Positions 16,406-25,034 are shown, numbered from the stretch's first letter. The stretch: DNA of 64,000 nucleotides from Anaeromonas sp052088025 (GCF_052088025.1 NZ_JBQCYD010000002.1:31135-95134); one strand, 5' to 3'. The notes: generated by a model not told the origin, from the sequence alone. Made by a program: numbers and translations.

Positions 16406-18481
16406 TTGGGAAAGACATTAGTTATAGTTGAGTCGCCTGCAAAGGCTAAAACTATAGGCAAGTTTTTAGGAAGAAAATATAAAATTAAAGCTTCGGTAGG
16501 TCATGTTATTGACTTACCTAAAAGTAAGCTTGGTATAGATATTGAGGATAATTTTGAACCGAGATATATCACAATAAGGGGAAAGGGACCTATACTCAGT
16601 GAATTAAAAAAAGAAGCAAAAAAAGCTGATAAAGTTTATTTAGCAACTGACCCTGATAGAGAAGGTGAAGCCATATCATGGCATTTAGCTAGAGCTTTAA
16701 AATTAGATGAAGGGGAAAATAATAGGGTAGTGTTTAATGAAATAACAAAAAACACTGTTAAAAATGCAATTAAAAATCCTAGAGCTATAGATATGGACTT
16801 AGTTGATGCCCAACAAGCAAGAAGGGCATTAGATAGATTAGTTGGATATAAGATAAGTCCTTTGCTTTGGAAAAAAGTTAGAAAAGGTTTAAGTGCAGGT
16901 AGAGTACAGTCTGTTGCAACTAAACTTATAGTAGATAGAGAAAGAGAAATTGAAAAATTTAATCCGGAAGAATATTGGTCTATTGATTTTCTGCTTCTTA
17001 AAGATAAAAAAGAATTTGAATCATACTTAAATGGAAAAATAATAGATGGAAAATTAGAAAAAATAGAAATAAAAAATGAAGATGAATCTAAGGTAATTGT
17101 TGATGAAATTTCTAAATCAAATTTACTCGTAGAAAATGTTAAAAGAGGAAAGAAAAAAAGAAATCCTTATCCATCTTATACTACTAGTTCCCTCCAACAA
17201 GATGCATCTAATAGGCTTGGATTTTCAACCAAAAAAACTATGAAATTAGCTCAAGATTTATATCAAGGAATAGATATAAAAGGAGAAGGCACTATAGGGC
17301 TTGTAACTTATATAAGAACAGATTCTACTAGGATTTCTTCTGAAGCTCAAGAAAATGTTAAAGAATATATAGAAAATAACTTTGGAAGTAAATATTTATC
17401 AAATAAAAAAGCTTCTAAAAATAAAAAAAATATTCAAGATGCACATGAAGCTATAAGGCCTACTGATGTGTTTAAATCAGCAGATAAAATCAAAGATTCT
17501 TTAAGTAATGATCAATTTAAATTGTATAATTTAATATGGCAAAGATTTGTAGCAAGTCAAATGGCTCAAGCTATTTATGATACTTTAACTATAGATATAC
17601 AAGCATCTGATTATAGACTTAGAACCAGTGGATCTCAAATAAATTTTGATGGATTCTTAAAAGTTTATCCTGTAAAAAACAAAGATAAAAATATAGATAT
17701 TCCAGATATGAAAAAAGATGATAAATTAGATATAAAGGATATTTTGCCAAAACAACATTTTACTCAACCATCTGCAAGATTTAGTGAAGCTAGTTTAGTA
17801 AAGACAATGGAAGAACTTGGTATAGGAAGGCCTGCTACTTATTCACCAACTATAAGTACGATTTTAAGTAGAGGGTATGTGATTATAGAGAATAAAGCGT
17901 TTAAACCTACAGAACTTGGAATTGTGGTTACAGATTTATTAATAGAATATTTTAAAAATATCATAAATGAAGAATTTACAGCTGATATGGAAAATAGACT
18001 TGATAAAGTAGAAGAAGGTAAAATAGTATGGAAAAAAGTAATTTCTGATTTTTATGATGACTTTAAAGGAGTACTAAAAGTTGCAGAGGAAGAAATAGAA
18101 GAAATTGATATGGATGAAGAGACAGATATTCCATGTGAAAAATGTGGTAGAAATATGATTATAAAACATGGAAGATATGGTAAATTCTTAGCATGTCCAG
18201 GTTATCCTGAATGTAAAAATACAAAAGCTATATTAAATAAACTAGATATTGATTGTCCTAAGTGTAAAGATGGAGAATTAATAGAGCGAAAATCTAAAAA
18301 GGGAAGAAAATTTTATGGATGTACAAATTATCCTGAATGTGATTTTGTATCATGGGATATGCCTATAAAAGAAAATTGTCCTGAATGTGATAGCATTCTT
18401 ACTAAAAAAACAAGTAAAAAAGGTACTACTATTAAATGTAGTGAATGTGATTATAAAAGGAAAGAAAATAAAGACGAATAG
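16406..18481 (+). CDS. topA: DNA topoisomerase I
   Basis: This type IA topoisomerase relaxes negative supercoils. It has 691 residues and starts with TTG, 8 bases after GGAGG. The Toprim domain starts LVIVESPAKAKTIGKFLG and includes DPDREGEAISWH. The catalytic tyrosine is in TYIRTDSTR (about 309). Three C-terminal zinc ribbons are visible: CEKCGR with CPGYPEC, CPKCKD with CTNYPEC, and CPECDS with CSECD. hslV begins right after. Confidence 0.97.
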   Translation: MGKTLVIVESPAKAKTIGKFLGRKYKIKASVGHVIDLPKSKLGIDIEDNFEPRYITIRGKGPILSELKKEAKKADKVYLATDPDREGEAISWHLARALKLDEGENNRVVFNEITKNTVKNAIKNPRAIDMDLVDAQQARRALDRLVGYKISPLLWKKVRKGLSAGRVQSVATKLIVDREREIEKFNPEEYWSIDFLLLKDKKEFESYLNGKIIDGKLEKIEIKNEDESKVIVDEISKSNLLVENVKRGKKKRNPYPSYTTSSLQQDASNRLGFSTKKTMKLAQDLYQGIDIKGEGTIGLVTYIRTDSTRISSEAQENVKEYIENNFGSKYLSNKKASKNKKNIQDAHEAIRPTDVFKSADKIKDSLSNDQFKLYNLIWQRFVASQMAQAIYDTLTIDIQASDYRLRTSGSQINFDGFLKVYPVKNKDKNIDIPDMKKDDKLDIKDILPKQHFTQPSARFSEASLVKTMEELGIGRPATYSPTISTILSRGYVIIENKAFKPTELGIVVTDLLIEYFKNIINEEFTADMENRLDKVEEGKIVWKKVISDFYDDFKGVLKVAEEEIEEIDMDEETDIPCEKCGRNMIIKHGRYGKFLACPGYPECKNTKAILNKLDIDCPKCKDGELIERKSKKGRKFYGCTNYPECDFVSWDMPIKENCPECDSILTKKTSKKGTTIKCSECDYKRKENKDE

Positions 18482-18494
18482 GTAGGTGTTGTAT

Positions 18495-19025
18495 ATGTTA
18501 AGAGCTACTACAATTATAGCTGTAAGAAAAAATGGTGAATTGGCTTTTGCAGGAGATGGTCAAGTTACTATGGGTGATAAAACTATAATGAAAAGTACTG
18601 CTAAAAAACTTAGAAAATTATATAAGGATAGTGTAATAGTTGGATTTGCTGGATCTGTTGCAGATGCTATAACATTATCTGATAAATTAGAAGAAAAACT
18701 TCAACAATTTAATGGCAATTTAACCCGTGCAGCTGTAGACTTAGCTAAAGAATGGCGTGGAGATAAGGTTCTTAGAAAGTTAGAAGCCATGTTAATAGCT
18801 GGAGATAAAGAAAATCTTTTGGTCATCTCTGGTGGTGGAGAAGTTATAGAACCTGATGAAGGTATAGTTGCAATAGGTTCTGGTGGAAATTATGCTTTTG
18901 CTGCTGGAAAAGCATTGAAAAGCAATACAGACCTTAGTGCCAAGGATATAGCATATAAATCTATAAAGATTGCTTCAGAAATATGTGTCTTTACTAATGA
19001 CAATATAATAACGGAAGAATTTTAG
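18495..19025 (+). CDS. hslV: ATP-dependent protease subunit HslV (ClpQ)
   Basis: HslV is the proteasome-like peptidase of the HslUV complex in the cytoplasm. With start ATG 18495 it has 176 residues. The catalytic threonine follows a short leader (LRATTIIAVR), and GDGQVTMG, VGFAGSVADA and the C-terminal YKSIKIASEICVFTN are typical. Upstream GTG 18486 and TTG 18489 are possible starts but are close to the weak RBS. The xerC-like codV gene found here in Bacillus is missing. Confidence 0.95.
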   Translation: MLRATTIIAVRKNGELAFAGDGQVTMGDKTIMKSTAKKLRKLYKDSVIVGFAGSVADAITLSDKLEEKLQQFNGNLTRAAVDLAKEWRGDKVLRKLEAMLIAGDKENLLVISGGGEVIEPDEGIVAIGSGGNYAFAAGKALKSNTDLSAKDIAYKSIKIASEICVFTNDNIITEEF

Positions 19026-19035
19026 GAGGTATCTA

Positions 19036-20418
19036 ATGGAAAATTATACACCTATTGAAATAGTAGAAAAGTTAGATAATTATATAATAGGGCAAAAAAG
19101 AGCTAAGAGGTCAGTAGCTGTTGCACTTAGAAATAGATATAGAAGGAATAAATTAGATGATGAATTCAAAGAAGAAGTAAGACCTAAAAACATTATCATG
19201 GAAGGCCCCACTGGTGTAGGTAAGACTGAAATAGCAAGAAGGCTTGCAAAACTTGTAAATGCTCCTTTTGTAAAAGTGGAAGCTACTAAATTTACTGAGG
19301 TTGGATATGTGGGTAGGGATGTAGAATCTATGGTAAGAGATCTTGTTGAAACTTCTATACGATTAGTGAAGAATGAAAAAATATCAAATGTATATGATAA
19401 GGCAGAAGAACTTGCAGAAAAAAGAATTTTGAAAATATTAATAAATGGTCCAGAAAAAAAGAAAGAAAAAAATTCAAATCCATTTGAAGCTTTCTTTGGC
19501 TCAAGTAATTCCGACGAAGATGAAGATATAGATAAAGAAAAAGATGACATAGGAGATAAAAAGACTATAAGGGACAAATTAAGAAATAAAGAATTAGAGT
19601 TTCAATATGTTGAAATATTAGTTGAAGAAAATAGTTCACAACCTATGGGTATGATGGGTGCTATGGGTATGGATGATATGAATATTAATGATATGTTTTC
19701 TGGAATTATTCCCAAAAAGAAGAAAAATAGAAAGGTTACAATTAGAGAAGCTAGAAAAATTCTTGCTAATGAAGAAGCTCAAAAAATGATTGATATAGAT
19801 GATATAAACTCAATTGCTATAGATAGGGCTGAAAATAATGGAATTATATTTATTGATGAAATAGATAAAATAGCAGGAAGAGGTGGTTCTGGACCTGATG
19901 TATCAAGAGAAGGTGTACAAAGAGATATTTTACCTATTATAGAAGGTTCAACTATTATGAGTAAATATGGTCCTATAAAAACCGATCATATATTATTTAT
20001 TGCAGCAGGAGCTTTTCATATTGCAAAAGTAACTGATTTGATACCTGAAATACAGGGAAGATTTCCAATTAGGGTGAAACTTGATAATCTTACAGAAGAT
20101 AACTTCAAAGAAATACTTACAAAACCTCAAAATGCTTTAATCAAACAATATAAATATTTATTAGCTACAGAAGAGGTAGAACTTAATTTTACAGATGAAG
20201 GCATATCAGAAATTGCCAAGATTGCATTTGTTGTAAATGATCAAACAGAGAATATTGGAGCAAGGAGATTGTATACAATACTTGAAGAATTATTAGAAGA
20301 AATTTCTTTTAATGCATCATTATATCAAGGAAAAGAAATTACTATTGATAGAGAATATGTTAATAAAAAATTAAAGCATGATATAGAACAAATTGACCTA
20401 TCAAAATATATACTATAA
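19036..20418 (+). CDS. hslU: HslU (ClpY) unfoldase ATPase
   Basis: HslU is the AAA+ ring that unfolds substrates for HslV. At 460 residues its length is usual. Visible are TPIEIVEKLDNYIIGQ, the Walker A GPTGVGKTEIARRLA, GYVGRDVESMVRDL, Walker B GIIFIDEIDKIAG, and the sensor-2 region ENIGARRLYTILE. The acidic I-domain lies at about 130-240. RBS TAGGAGGT precedes ATG. The regulator gene codY, which follows in Bacillus, is absent. Confidence 0.97.
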   Translation: MENYTPIEIVEKLDNYIIGQKRAKRSVAVALRNRYRRNKLDDEFKEEVRPKNIIMEGPTGVGKTEIARRLAKLVNAPFVKVEATKFTEVGYVGRDVESMVRDLVETSIRLVKNEKISNVYDKAEELAEKRILKILINGPEKKKEKNSNPFEAFFGSSNSDEDEDIDKEKDDIGDKKTIRDKLRNKELEFQYVEILVEENSSQPMGMMGAMGMDDMNINDMFSGIIPKKKKNRKVTIREARKILANEEAQKMIDIDDINSIAIDRAENNGIIFIDEIDKIAGRGGSGPDVSREGVQRDILPIIEGSTIMSKYGPIKTDHILFIAAGAFHIAKVTDLIPEIQGRFPIRVKLDNLTEDNFKEILTKPQNALIKQYKYLLATEEVELNFTDEGISEIAKIAFVVNDQTENIGARRLYTILEELLEEISFNASLYQGKEITIDREYVNKKLKHDIEQIDLSKYIL

Positions 20419-20440
20419 AAGACAGTTTAAACTGTCTTTT
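20413..20440 (+). terminator. Terminator after hslU
   Basis: A perfect 28-base palindrome overlaps the hslU stop and ends in TTTTAT. It closes the topA-hslV-hslU unit. Confidence 0.8.
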
Positions 20441-20616
20441 ATATTGCATTTTTTTATACCCGAAAATAATAGGTCTAAACTACTATTTTTTGTTTGGACT
20501 ATATATTATAACATCATAAAAACTGGTAATTATGGCCTTTATTATATCATTTATATCATAATATAATAATATAATAATATACAACAAAATAGAACAAAAA
20601 AACTATTTGTTTTATA

Positions 20617-20644
20617 AATAATTTGTATTATAATGATAATTAAG
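20617..20644 (+). promoter_or_regulatory. Predicted sigma-A promoter of the flgB remnant operon
   Basis: TTGTTT (20617-20622), 16 bases, and a perfect TATAAT (20639-20644) end 20 bases before the flgB TTG. The 220-base gap before it is over 80 percent A+T. It holds a TAATA-type microsatellite at about 20556-20582 and no gene. Confidence 0.55.
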
Positions 20645-20664
20645 CTAAAAAAGGGGGAAATATC

Positions 20665-21060
20665 TTGCTAGGTAATACTTTTAATAATATGAACTTAATG
20701 AATCAAGCCCTTGATGGTTATTCAAAGAGAAATGAATCTATAAACAACAATATATCAAATGTAAATACGCCTGGATATAAAAAAACTAAAATTTTATTTG
20801 AAGAAAATTTAAAGAGTCAAATAAATAAAAATGATAATTTGAAATTAAAAACTACAAACAATAAACATATAAAAGATGTAGGCGGAACAAATATGGTGAT
20901 AGAGAATAAACATTTTTCTACTAGGAGAGATGGAAATAATGTAAATATTGATGTGGAAATGGCAGTTCTTGCAAAGAATACTATGATGTATAATGCTGTA
21001 ATAAGACAAGTTTCAAATGAATCAAGAAAAATCAGAAGTATTATAAAAGAAGGAAATTAA
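20665..21060 (+). CDS. flgB: Flagellar basal-body rod protein FlgB (orphan)
   Basis: FlgB is the proximal rod subunit of the flagellar basal body and is secreted through the flagellar export gate. The 131-residue protein is full length and intact. It has the rod-family motif INNNISNVNTPGYKKTK at about 27-43 and the C-terminal helix ending AVIRQVSNESRKIRSIIKEG. It starts with TTG after AAGGGGG. In Bacillus flgB opens the fla/che operon of about 30 genes. Here flgC, fliE and the rest are missing and a sigD fragment follows within 30 bases. Whether the protein has any role alone is unknown. Confidence 0.9.
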   Translation: MLGNTFNNMNLMNQALDGYSKRNESINNNISNVNTPGYKKTKILFEENLKSQINKNDNLKLKTTNNKHIKDVGGTNMVIENKHFSTRRDGNNVNIDVEMAVLAKNTMMYNAVIRQVSNESRKIRSIIKEGN

Positions 21061-21062
21061 AT

Positions 21063-21398
21063 ATTGAAATTAATGAAGTTGAAAATATAATGAAAGAAAT
21101 TAATAGATTTAATATAAATTCATTAGATGAAATAATCTCAAACAGTGGTATAGAACCCTTAGATACTAAAGATGATCCACAATTAATTATTGAAGATAAA
21201 GAATTTCTACATACATTGGCATCTTACATAGATAAATTAGCTAAAAATGAAAGAGAAGTTATAACGCTGTATTATTATGAAGAGCTAAATTATAAAGAAA
21301 TAGGAAGTATTTTAAAGCTCTCAGAATCTAGAATTTCTCAAATCCATAGTAAGGCTATCAAAAAAATAAAATCAAAGCTTATAAATTATGAGTTTTAA
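21063..21398 (+). pseudogene. C-terminal remnant of flagellar sigma factor SigD (region 4 only)
   Basis: The frame gives, just after the flgB stop, IEINEVENIMKEINRFNINS. This resembles the end of sigma region 3 of SigD/FliA. A complete region 4 follows: LAKNEREVITLYYYEELNYK and EIGSILKLSESRISQIHSKA, the -35-binding helix-turn-helix. The first ATG is 21090 (102 residues), with no good ribosome site. Regions 2 and most of 3, about 150 residues, are missing, so it cannot recognise a -10 element. SwrB and rpsB follow, as they follow sigD in Bacillus. It could be translated as a small HTH protein, but a deletion remnant is the simplest reading. Confidence 0.75.
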
Positions 21399-21419
21399 TA
21401 AATCTTAAAGGAGAAAAAT

Positions 21420-21824
21420 ATGGTATTAGGATTACTGATTTTAGGTATAATATTAATTGTAATATCTATAATATTGCTTATAAAATATAATAATGATGAA
21501 AATATAAAAATGATGAAAATAAATCAAGTATATGATGAAATAGATGAATATAGTAATGCATTGAATGATATAATTTCTAATTTAGAATACTTAATGAAAG
21601 ATGATAAAATTGAAGAAGAAAAATTGGAAAATAAAGATATAAAAGAAAAGAAAATAAAAGAAGAGCATACTAATAAAGAATACATAAAAGAAAATACTTT
21701 TAAAGAAGATATATTGTTGCTTCACAAAAATGGCAAATCAAAAGATGAAATAGCTAAAATACTTAATAAGGGTAAAAGAGAAATAGAAATAATATTAAAA
21801 TTAAATGATTTCAATAAAAACTAA
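21420..21824 (+). CDS. SwrB-like membrane-anchored protein
   Basis: This 134-residue protein has one N-terminal membrane helix (residues 3-22). A coiled, highly charged K/E-rich linker follows, then a C-terminal helix-turn-helix-like segment ILLLHKNGKSKDEIAKILNK and GKREIEIILKL. This layout matches Bacillus SwrB, which lies between sigD and rpsB and promotes flagellar export-gate assembly. RBS AAAGGAG precedes ATG. Here it directly follows the sigD fragment. Its retention without flagellar genes in the window is odd. Confidence 0.75.
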   Translation: MVLGLLILGIILIVISIILLIKYNNDENIKMMKINQVYDEIDEYSNALNDIISNLEYLMKDDKIEEEKLENKDIKEKKIKEEHTNKEYIKENTFKEDILLLHKNGKSKDEIAKILNKGKREIEIILKLNDFNKN

Positions 21825-21831
21825 AAAAAGC

Positions 21832-21861
21832 TTGAAATTAGTATTTACTTCATGGTATAAT
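21832..21861 (+). promoter_or_regulatory. Sigma-A promoter of rpsB
   Basis: TTGAAA (21832-21837), 18 bases, and a perfect TATAAT (21856-21861) precede rpsB. It begins just after the swrB-like stop. Confidence 0.7.
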
Positions 21862-21881
21862 GATAAAGGTTAAAATACACA

Positions 21882-21946
21882 CATTCATTAATTCTTTTGG
21901 TTGTTCCTTTTTATAAAAAAGGTTCTAAAAGAAGATGATTTGAATG
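21882..21946 (+). promoter_or_regulatory. Structured leader of rpsB (possible S2 autoregulation)
   Basis: Nested pairs are visible: CATTCA (21882-21887) with TGAATG (21941-21946), TTCTTTT (21892-21898) with AAAAGAA (21927-21933), and an inner hairpin 21906-21922. The structure ends 10-20 bases before the ribosome site AGGAGGTG. A ribosomal-protein leader is inferred from position; no family was matched. Confidence 0.4.
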
Positions 21947-21972
21947 GAGGTAAAAAAACAGGAGGTGTAGCA

Positions 21973-22677
21973 ATGTCAGTTATAAGTATGAAGCAACTTC
22001 TTGAAGCAGGTGTTCATTTTGGACATCAAACAAGAAGATGGAATCCAAAAATGGCTGAATACATTTTCACTGAAAGAAATGGAATCTATATAATAGATCT
22101 TCAAAAAACAGTGAAAAAAGTAGAACAAGCTTATAATGTTATAAGAGATATCGCTCAAGAAGGTGGAGAGATACTTTTTGTAGGAACAAAGAAACAAGCT
22201 CAAGAATCTATAGAGAATGAAGCAAAAAGAAGTGAAATGCATTTTGTAAGCCAAAGATGGCTTGGAGGTATGCTTACAAACTTCAAAACTATTAAAAAGA
22301 GAATTAATAGACTTCATGAACTTAAAAAAATGGAAGAAGAAGGAACTTATGATTTACTTCCTAAAAAAGAAGTTATTAAGTTAAAGCATGAAGAAGAAAG
22401 ATTAGAAAAATTTCTTGGTGGTATAAAAAATATGAAAAAAGTGCCAGATGCACTATTCGTAGTTGACCCTAGAAAAGAAAAAATTGCTATAAGTGAAGCT
22501 AAAATCTTAGGTATTCCTGTGATTGCAGTAGTTGATACTAATTGTGATCCAGATGAAGTTGATTATGTAATACCAGGAAATGATGATGCAATTCGCGCAG
22601 TTAAATTACTTACTGAAACTATGGCTAATGCTGTATTAGAAGGTAAGCAAGGCGAACAAATAGAAGATAACGAGTAA
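21973..22677 (+). CDS. rpsB: Small ribosomal subunit protein uS2
   Basis: uS2 is a 30S protein of 234 residues. It begins SVISMKQLLEAGVHFGHQTR and carries YIFTERNGIYIIDLQKT, FVGTKKQAQESI and PDALFVVDPRKEKIA. The frame is open back to 21901, but ATG 21973 has the strong AGGAGGTG and starts at the conserved N-terminus. It has its own promoter and leader and is followed by tsf, as in most bacteria. Confidence 0.97.
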   Translation: MSVISMKQLLEAGVHFGHQTRRWNPKMAEYIFTERNGIYIIDLQKTVKKVEQAYNVIRDIAQEGGEILFVGTKKQAQESIENEAKRSEMHFVSQRWLGGMLTNFKTIKKRINRLHELKKMEEEGTYDLLPKKEVIKLKHEEERLEKFLGGIKNMKKVPDALFVVDPRKEKIAISEAKILGIPVIAVVDTNCDPDEVDYVIPGNDDAIRAVKLLTETMANAVLEGKQGEQIEDNE

Positions 22678-22682
22678 TTTAA

Positions 22683-22731
22683 ATGGTAAGGGCATATAAG
22701 GGGTTTTCCCTTACTACTCTTACCATTTATT
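22683..22731 (+). terminator. Hairpin between rpsB and tsf
   Basis: ATGGTAAG near 22683 pairs with CTTACCAT near 22721, enclosing a second GGG/CCC stem. It probably attenuates or processes the rpsB-tsf transcript; the T run is short. Confidence 0.5.
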
Positions 22732-22763
22732 AATATGAAGCAAACAAACAAGGAGGAATAGAA

Positions 22764-23411
22764 ATGGCAGTAACAGCGGCAATGGTAAAAGAATTAAGAG
22801 AAAAAACTGGTGTAGGTATGATGGATTGTAAAAAGGCATTAGTAGAAACTGATGGAGATATGGAAAAAGCTGTAGAATTATTAAGAGAAAAAGGACTTTC
22901 AAAAGTTGCTAAAAAATCAGATAGAATAGCAGCAGAAGGACTTATTGAATCATATATACATGGTGGAAGAATAGGTGTTATAGTAGAAATTAATAGTGAG
23001 ACAGATTTTGTTGCTAAAAATGAAGGATTTAAAGACTTTGCAAAGGATGTTGCTATGCAAATAGCTGCACAAAATCCTGAGTTTGTATCAAGAGATGAAG
23101 TTCCTTCAGATAAGATAGAGGCTGAGAAAAAAGTATTAAAACAACAAGCTTTAAATGAAGGCAAACCAGAGAAAATTGTTGATAAAATGGTAGAAGGTAG
23201 AATTGAAAAGTATTATAAAGAAGTATGTTTAATGGAACAACCTTTTATAAAAGATTCAGATAAAACTATAAAAGATTTATTAAATGAAAAAATATCTACT
23301 TTAGGTGAAAATATAAAAATAAGAAGATTTACTCGTTATGAAGTTGGAGAAGGTATAGAGAAAAAAGAAGAAAACTTTGCTGAAGAAGTAGCTAAGCAAA
23401 TGGGAAAATAA
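22764..23411 (+). CDS. tsf: Elongation factor Ts
   Basis: EF-Ts exchanges GDP for GTP on EF-Tu. It has 215 residues, shorter than the E. coli protein (about 283) and close to the compact forms of many Firmicutes. Visible are VKELREKTGVGMMDCKKALV, the core ending NSETDFVAKNEGF, and the C-terminal LMEQPFIKDSDKTI. RBS AAGGAGG precedes ATG. It lies downstream of rpsB, as expected. Confidence 0.96.
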   Translation: MAVTAAMVKELREKTGVGMMDCKKALVETDGDMEKAVELLREKGLSKVAKKSDRIAAEGLIESYIHGGRIGVIVEINSETDFVAKNEGFKDFAKDVAMQIAAQNPEFVSRDEVPSDKIEAEKKVLKQQALNEGKPEKIVDKMVEGRIEKYYKEVCLMEQPFIKDSDKTIKDLLNEKISTLGENIKIRRFTRYEVGEGIEKKEENFAEEVAKQMGK

Positions 23412-23418
23412 TAATTAA

Positions 23419-23458
23419 TATTTAAATGGAGAACATAGAAATGTTCTCCATTTAAATA
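23419..23458 (+). terminator. Strong hairpin after tsf
   Basis: Eighteen-base perfect arms with an AGAA loop (23437-23440) follow the tsf stop. There is no immediate T run, but a second AT-rich hairpin (about 23464-23490) follows with TTTTTT. Together they probably form the end of rpsB-tsf transcripts. Confidence 0.6.
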
Positions 23459-23520
23459 AGTATAAATTTAAAAGAGGTTTTTTAAATTTTATGTAGAATA
23501 ATATAATTAGGGGTGTTTAT

Positions 23521-24237
23521 ATGGATAAACCTATATATAAAAGAATAGTATTAAAATTAAGTGGAGAAGCCTTAAGTGGTGATAAAAAATTTGGTTTAGA
23601 TGAAGAGACCATAAGTAAGGTTGCAAAAGAAGTAAAAGTTTTACAAGAAGCAGGCGTAGAAATTGCTATTGTAGTAGGTGGAGGCAATTTTTGGCGAGGT
23701 AGAAGTAGTAAAGAAATGGATAGAAGTACAGCAGATTATATGGGAATGCTTGCTACAGTTATAAACTCTCTTGCTATGCAAGATGCACTTGAAAATATAG
23801 GAGTACTTACTAGAGTTCAAACTGCTATTGAAATGAGACAAATAGCAGAACCTTATATAAAGAGAAAAGCTGTAAGGCATCTAGAAAAGGGAAGAGTAGT
23901 TATATTTGCAGCAGGTACTGGAAATCCTTATTTCACAACAGACACTACAGCAGCATTAAGAGCTGCAGAAATTGAATCTGATGTTATCTTACTTGCAAAA
24001 AAAGGTGTAGATGGGGTATATGATTCTGATCCTAAGGAAAATCCTAATGCCAAGAAGTTTAAAAAATTAAAACATAAAGAAGTATTAAATTTAGAATTAA
24101 AAGTAATGGACTCTACAGCAGCATCATTATGTAAAGATAATAATATACCAATAATAGTATTTAGTATAGAAGATGCTAAAAATATAACTAAAGTTGTGTT
24201 TGGTGCTGATATTGGTACAACATTAAAGGAGGATTAA
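23521..24237 (+). CDS. pyrH: UMP kinase
   Basis: PyrH phosphorylates UMP to UDP and is regulated by GTP and UTP. The amino-acid-kinase fold is clear in 238 residues: RIVLKLSGEALSG, VVGGGNFWRGR, DYMGMLATVINSLAM, GTGNPYFTTDTTA and the C-terminal GTTL. ATG follows GGGGTG. It is part of the conserved run rpsB-tsf-pyrH-frr. Confidence 0.97.
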   Translation: MDKPIYKRIVLKLSGEALSGDKKFGLDEETISKVAKEVKVLQEAGVEIAIVVGGGNFWRGRSSKEMDRSTADYMGMLATVINSLAMQDALENIGVLTRVQTAIEMRQIAEPYIKRKAVRHLEKGRVVIFAAGTGNPYFTTDTTAALRAAEIESDVILLAKKGVDGVYDSDPKENPNAKKFKKLKHKEVLNLELKVMDSTAASLCKDNNIPIIVFSIEDAKNITKVVFGADIGTTLKED

Positions 24238-24239
24238 TT

Positions 24240-24797
24240 ATGTATTTAGAAGTTCACAAAAATGTGGAAAACAACATGAAAAAAACAGTTAAGGCTTTTA
24301 ATGAAGAATTAAAAAGTATTAGAGCAGGAAGAGCTCATCCATCATTATTGGATAAGATAATGGTTAATTATTATGGAACAGCTACTCCTTTAAATCAAAT
24401 TTCAAATATTTCTGTTCCTGAAGCTAGACAATTACTTATATCTCCTTGGGATGCTAATTCAATTCCTGAAATTGAAAAAGCTATTCAAAAAAGTGATTTA
24501 GGTTTAAATCCTTCTAGTGATGGAAAAAACATACGTCTTATCATTCCTCAATTAACTGAAGAAACTAGACGCGATATGACAAAAGTATTAGGTAAAATTA
24601 CTGAATCATCTAAGGTTGCTATAAGAAATGAAAGAAGAAATGGAAATGATGAATTAAAGAAATTAAATAAAAATGGTGAGTTATCTGATGATGAACTCAT
24701 AAAATCAGAAGGAAAAATTCAAGAATTAACTGATACTTATATTAAAGAATTAGATAGACTTGCCAAGGAAAAAGAAGTAGAATTATTGGAGGTTTAA
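24240..24797 (+). CDS. frr: Ribosome recycling factor
   Basis: RRF splits post-termination ribosomes together with EF-G. At 185 residues it has the usual length. Characteristic are SIRAGRAHPSLLDKI, YYGTATPLNQISNISVPEAR, IRLIIPQLTEETRRD and the C-terminal helix with KELDRLAKEKEVELLEV. It starts two bases after the pyrH stop, with GGAGG at the end of pyrH. Confidence 0.97.
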   Translation: MYLEVHKNVENNMKKTVKAFNEELKSIRAGRAHPSLLDKIMVNYYGTATPLNQISNISVPEARQLLISPWDANSIPEIEKAIQKSDLGLNPSSDGKNIRLIIPQLTEETRRDMTKVLGKITESSKVAIRNERRNGNDELKKLNKNGELSDDELIKSEGKIQELTDTYIKELDRLAKEKEVELLEV

Positions 24798-24798
24798 T

Positions 24799-24984
24799 TT
24801 GGATCTTGATATTATAGGATTGCCATTAAAAGAAGCTTTTGATTTAATAGATGAAGATTTATCTATTAATATAGTAGAAACTAAAGGCACAAACAAACGA
24901 TTTATAAATGAGTTGGATCAATTACGGGTTATTAAATTTGACATAAAAGATAATTCAATTAAAATTATAGTATGTGCATTTTAA
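24799..24984 (+). CDS. Small conserved-looking protein between frr and uppS
   Basis: This is a 61-residue ORF starting with TTG, with GGAGG 6 bases before it at the end of frr. The sequence begins LDIIGLPLKEAFDLIDEDLS and has a lysine/isoleucine-rich second half that would form short beta strands. No membrane segment, cysteine motif or known domain was seen. Tight spacing, a good ribosome site and a terminator at its end argue that it is translated. I do not recognise a function. Confidence 0.65.
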   Translation: MDLDIIGLPLKEAFDLIDEDLSINIVETKGTNKRFINELDQLRVIKFDIKDNSIKIIVCAF

Positions 24985-24985
24985 T

Positions 24986-25005
24986 CCCCTTCTTTAAAGA
25001 AGGGG
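24986..25005 (+). terminator. Terminator between the small ORF and uppS
   Basis: The perfect palindrome CCCCTTCTTTAAAGAAGGGG is followed by TTTTA. Within a long operon it may be a partial terminator that lowers uppS-cdsA-dxr expression. Confidence 0.7.
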
Positions 25006-25034
25006 TTTTAATCTTTATAATGGAGGTATTAAAA

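Noticed and set aside
20556..20582. TAATA repeats as a CRISPR or other array
   Set aside because: The units are only a few bases long with no spacers; this is AT-rich microsatellite sequence.
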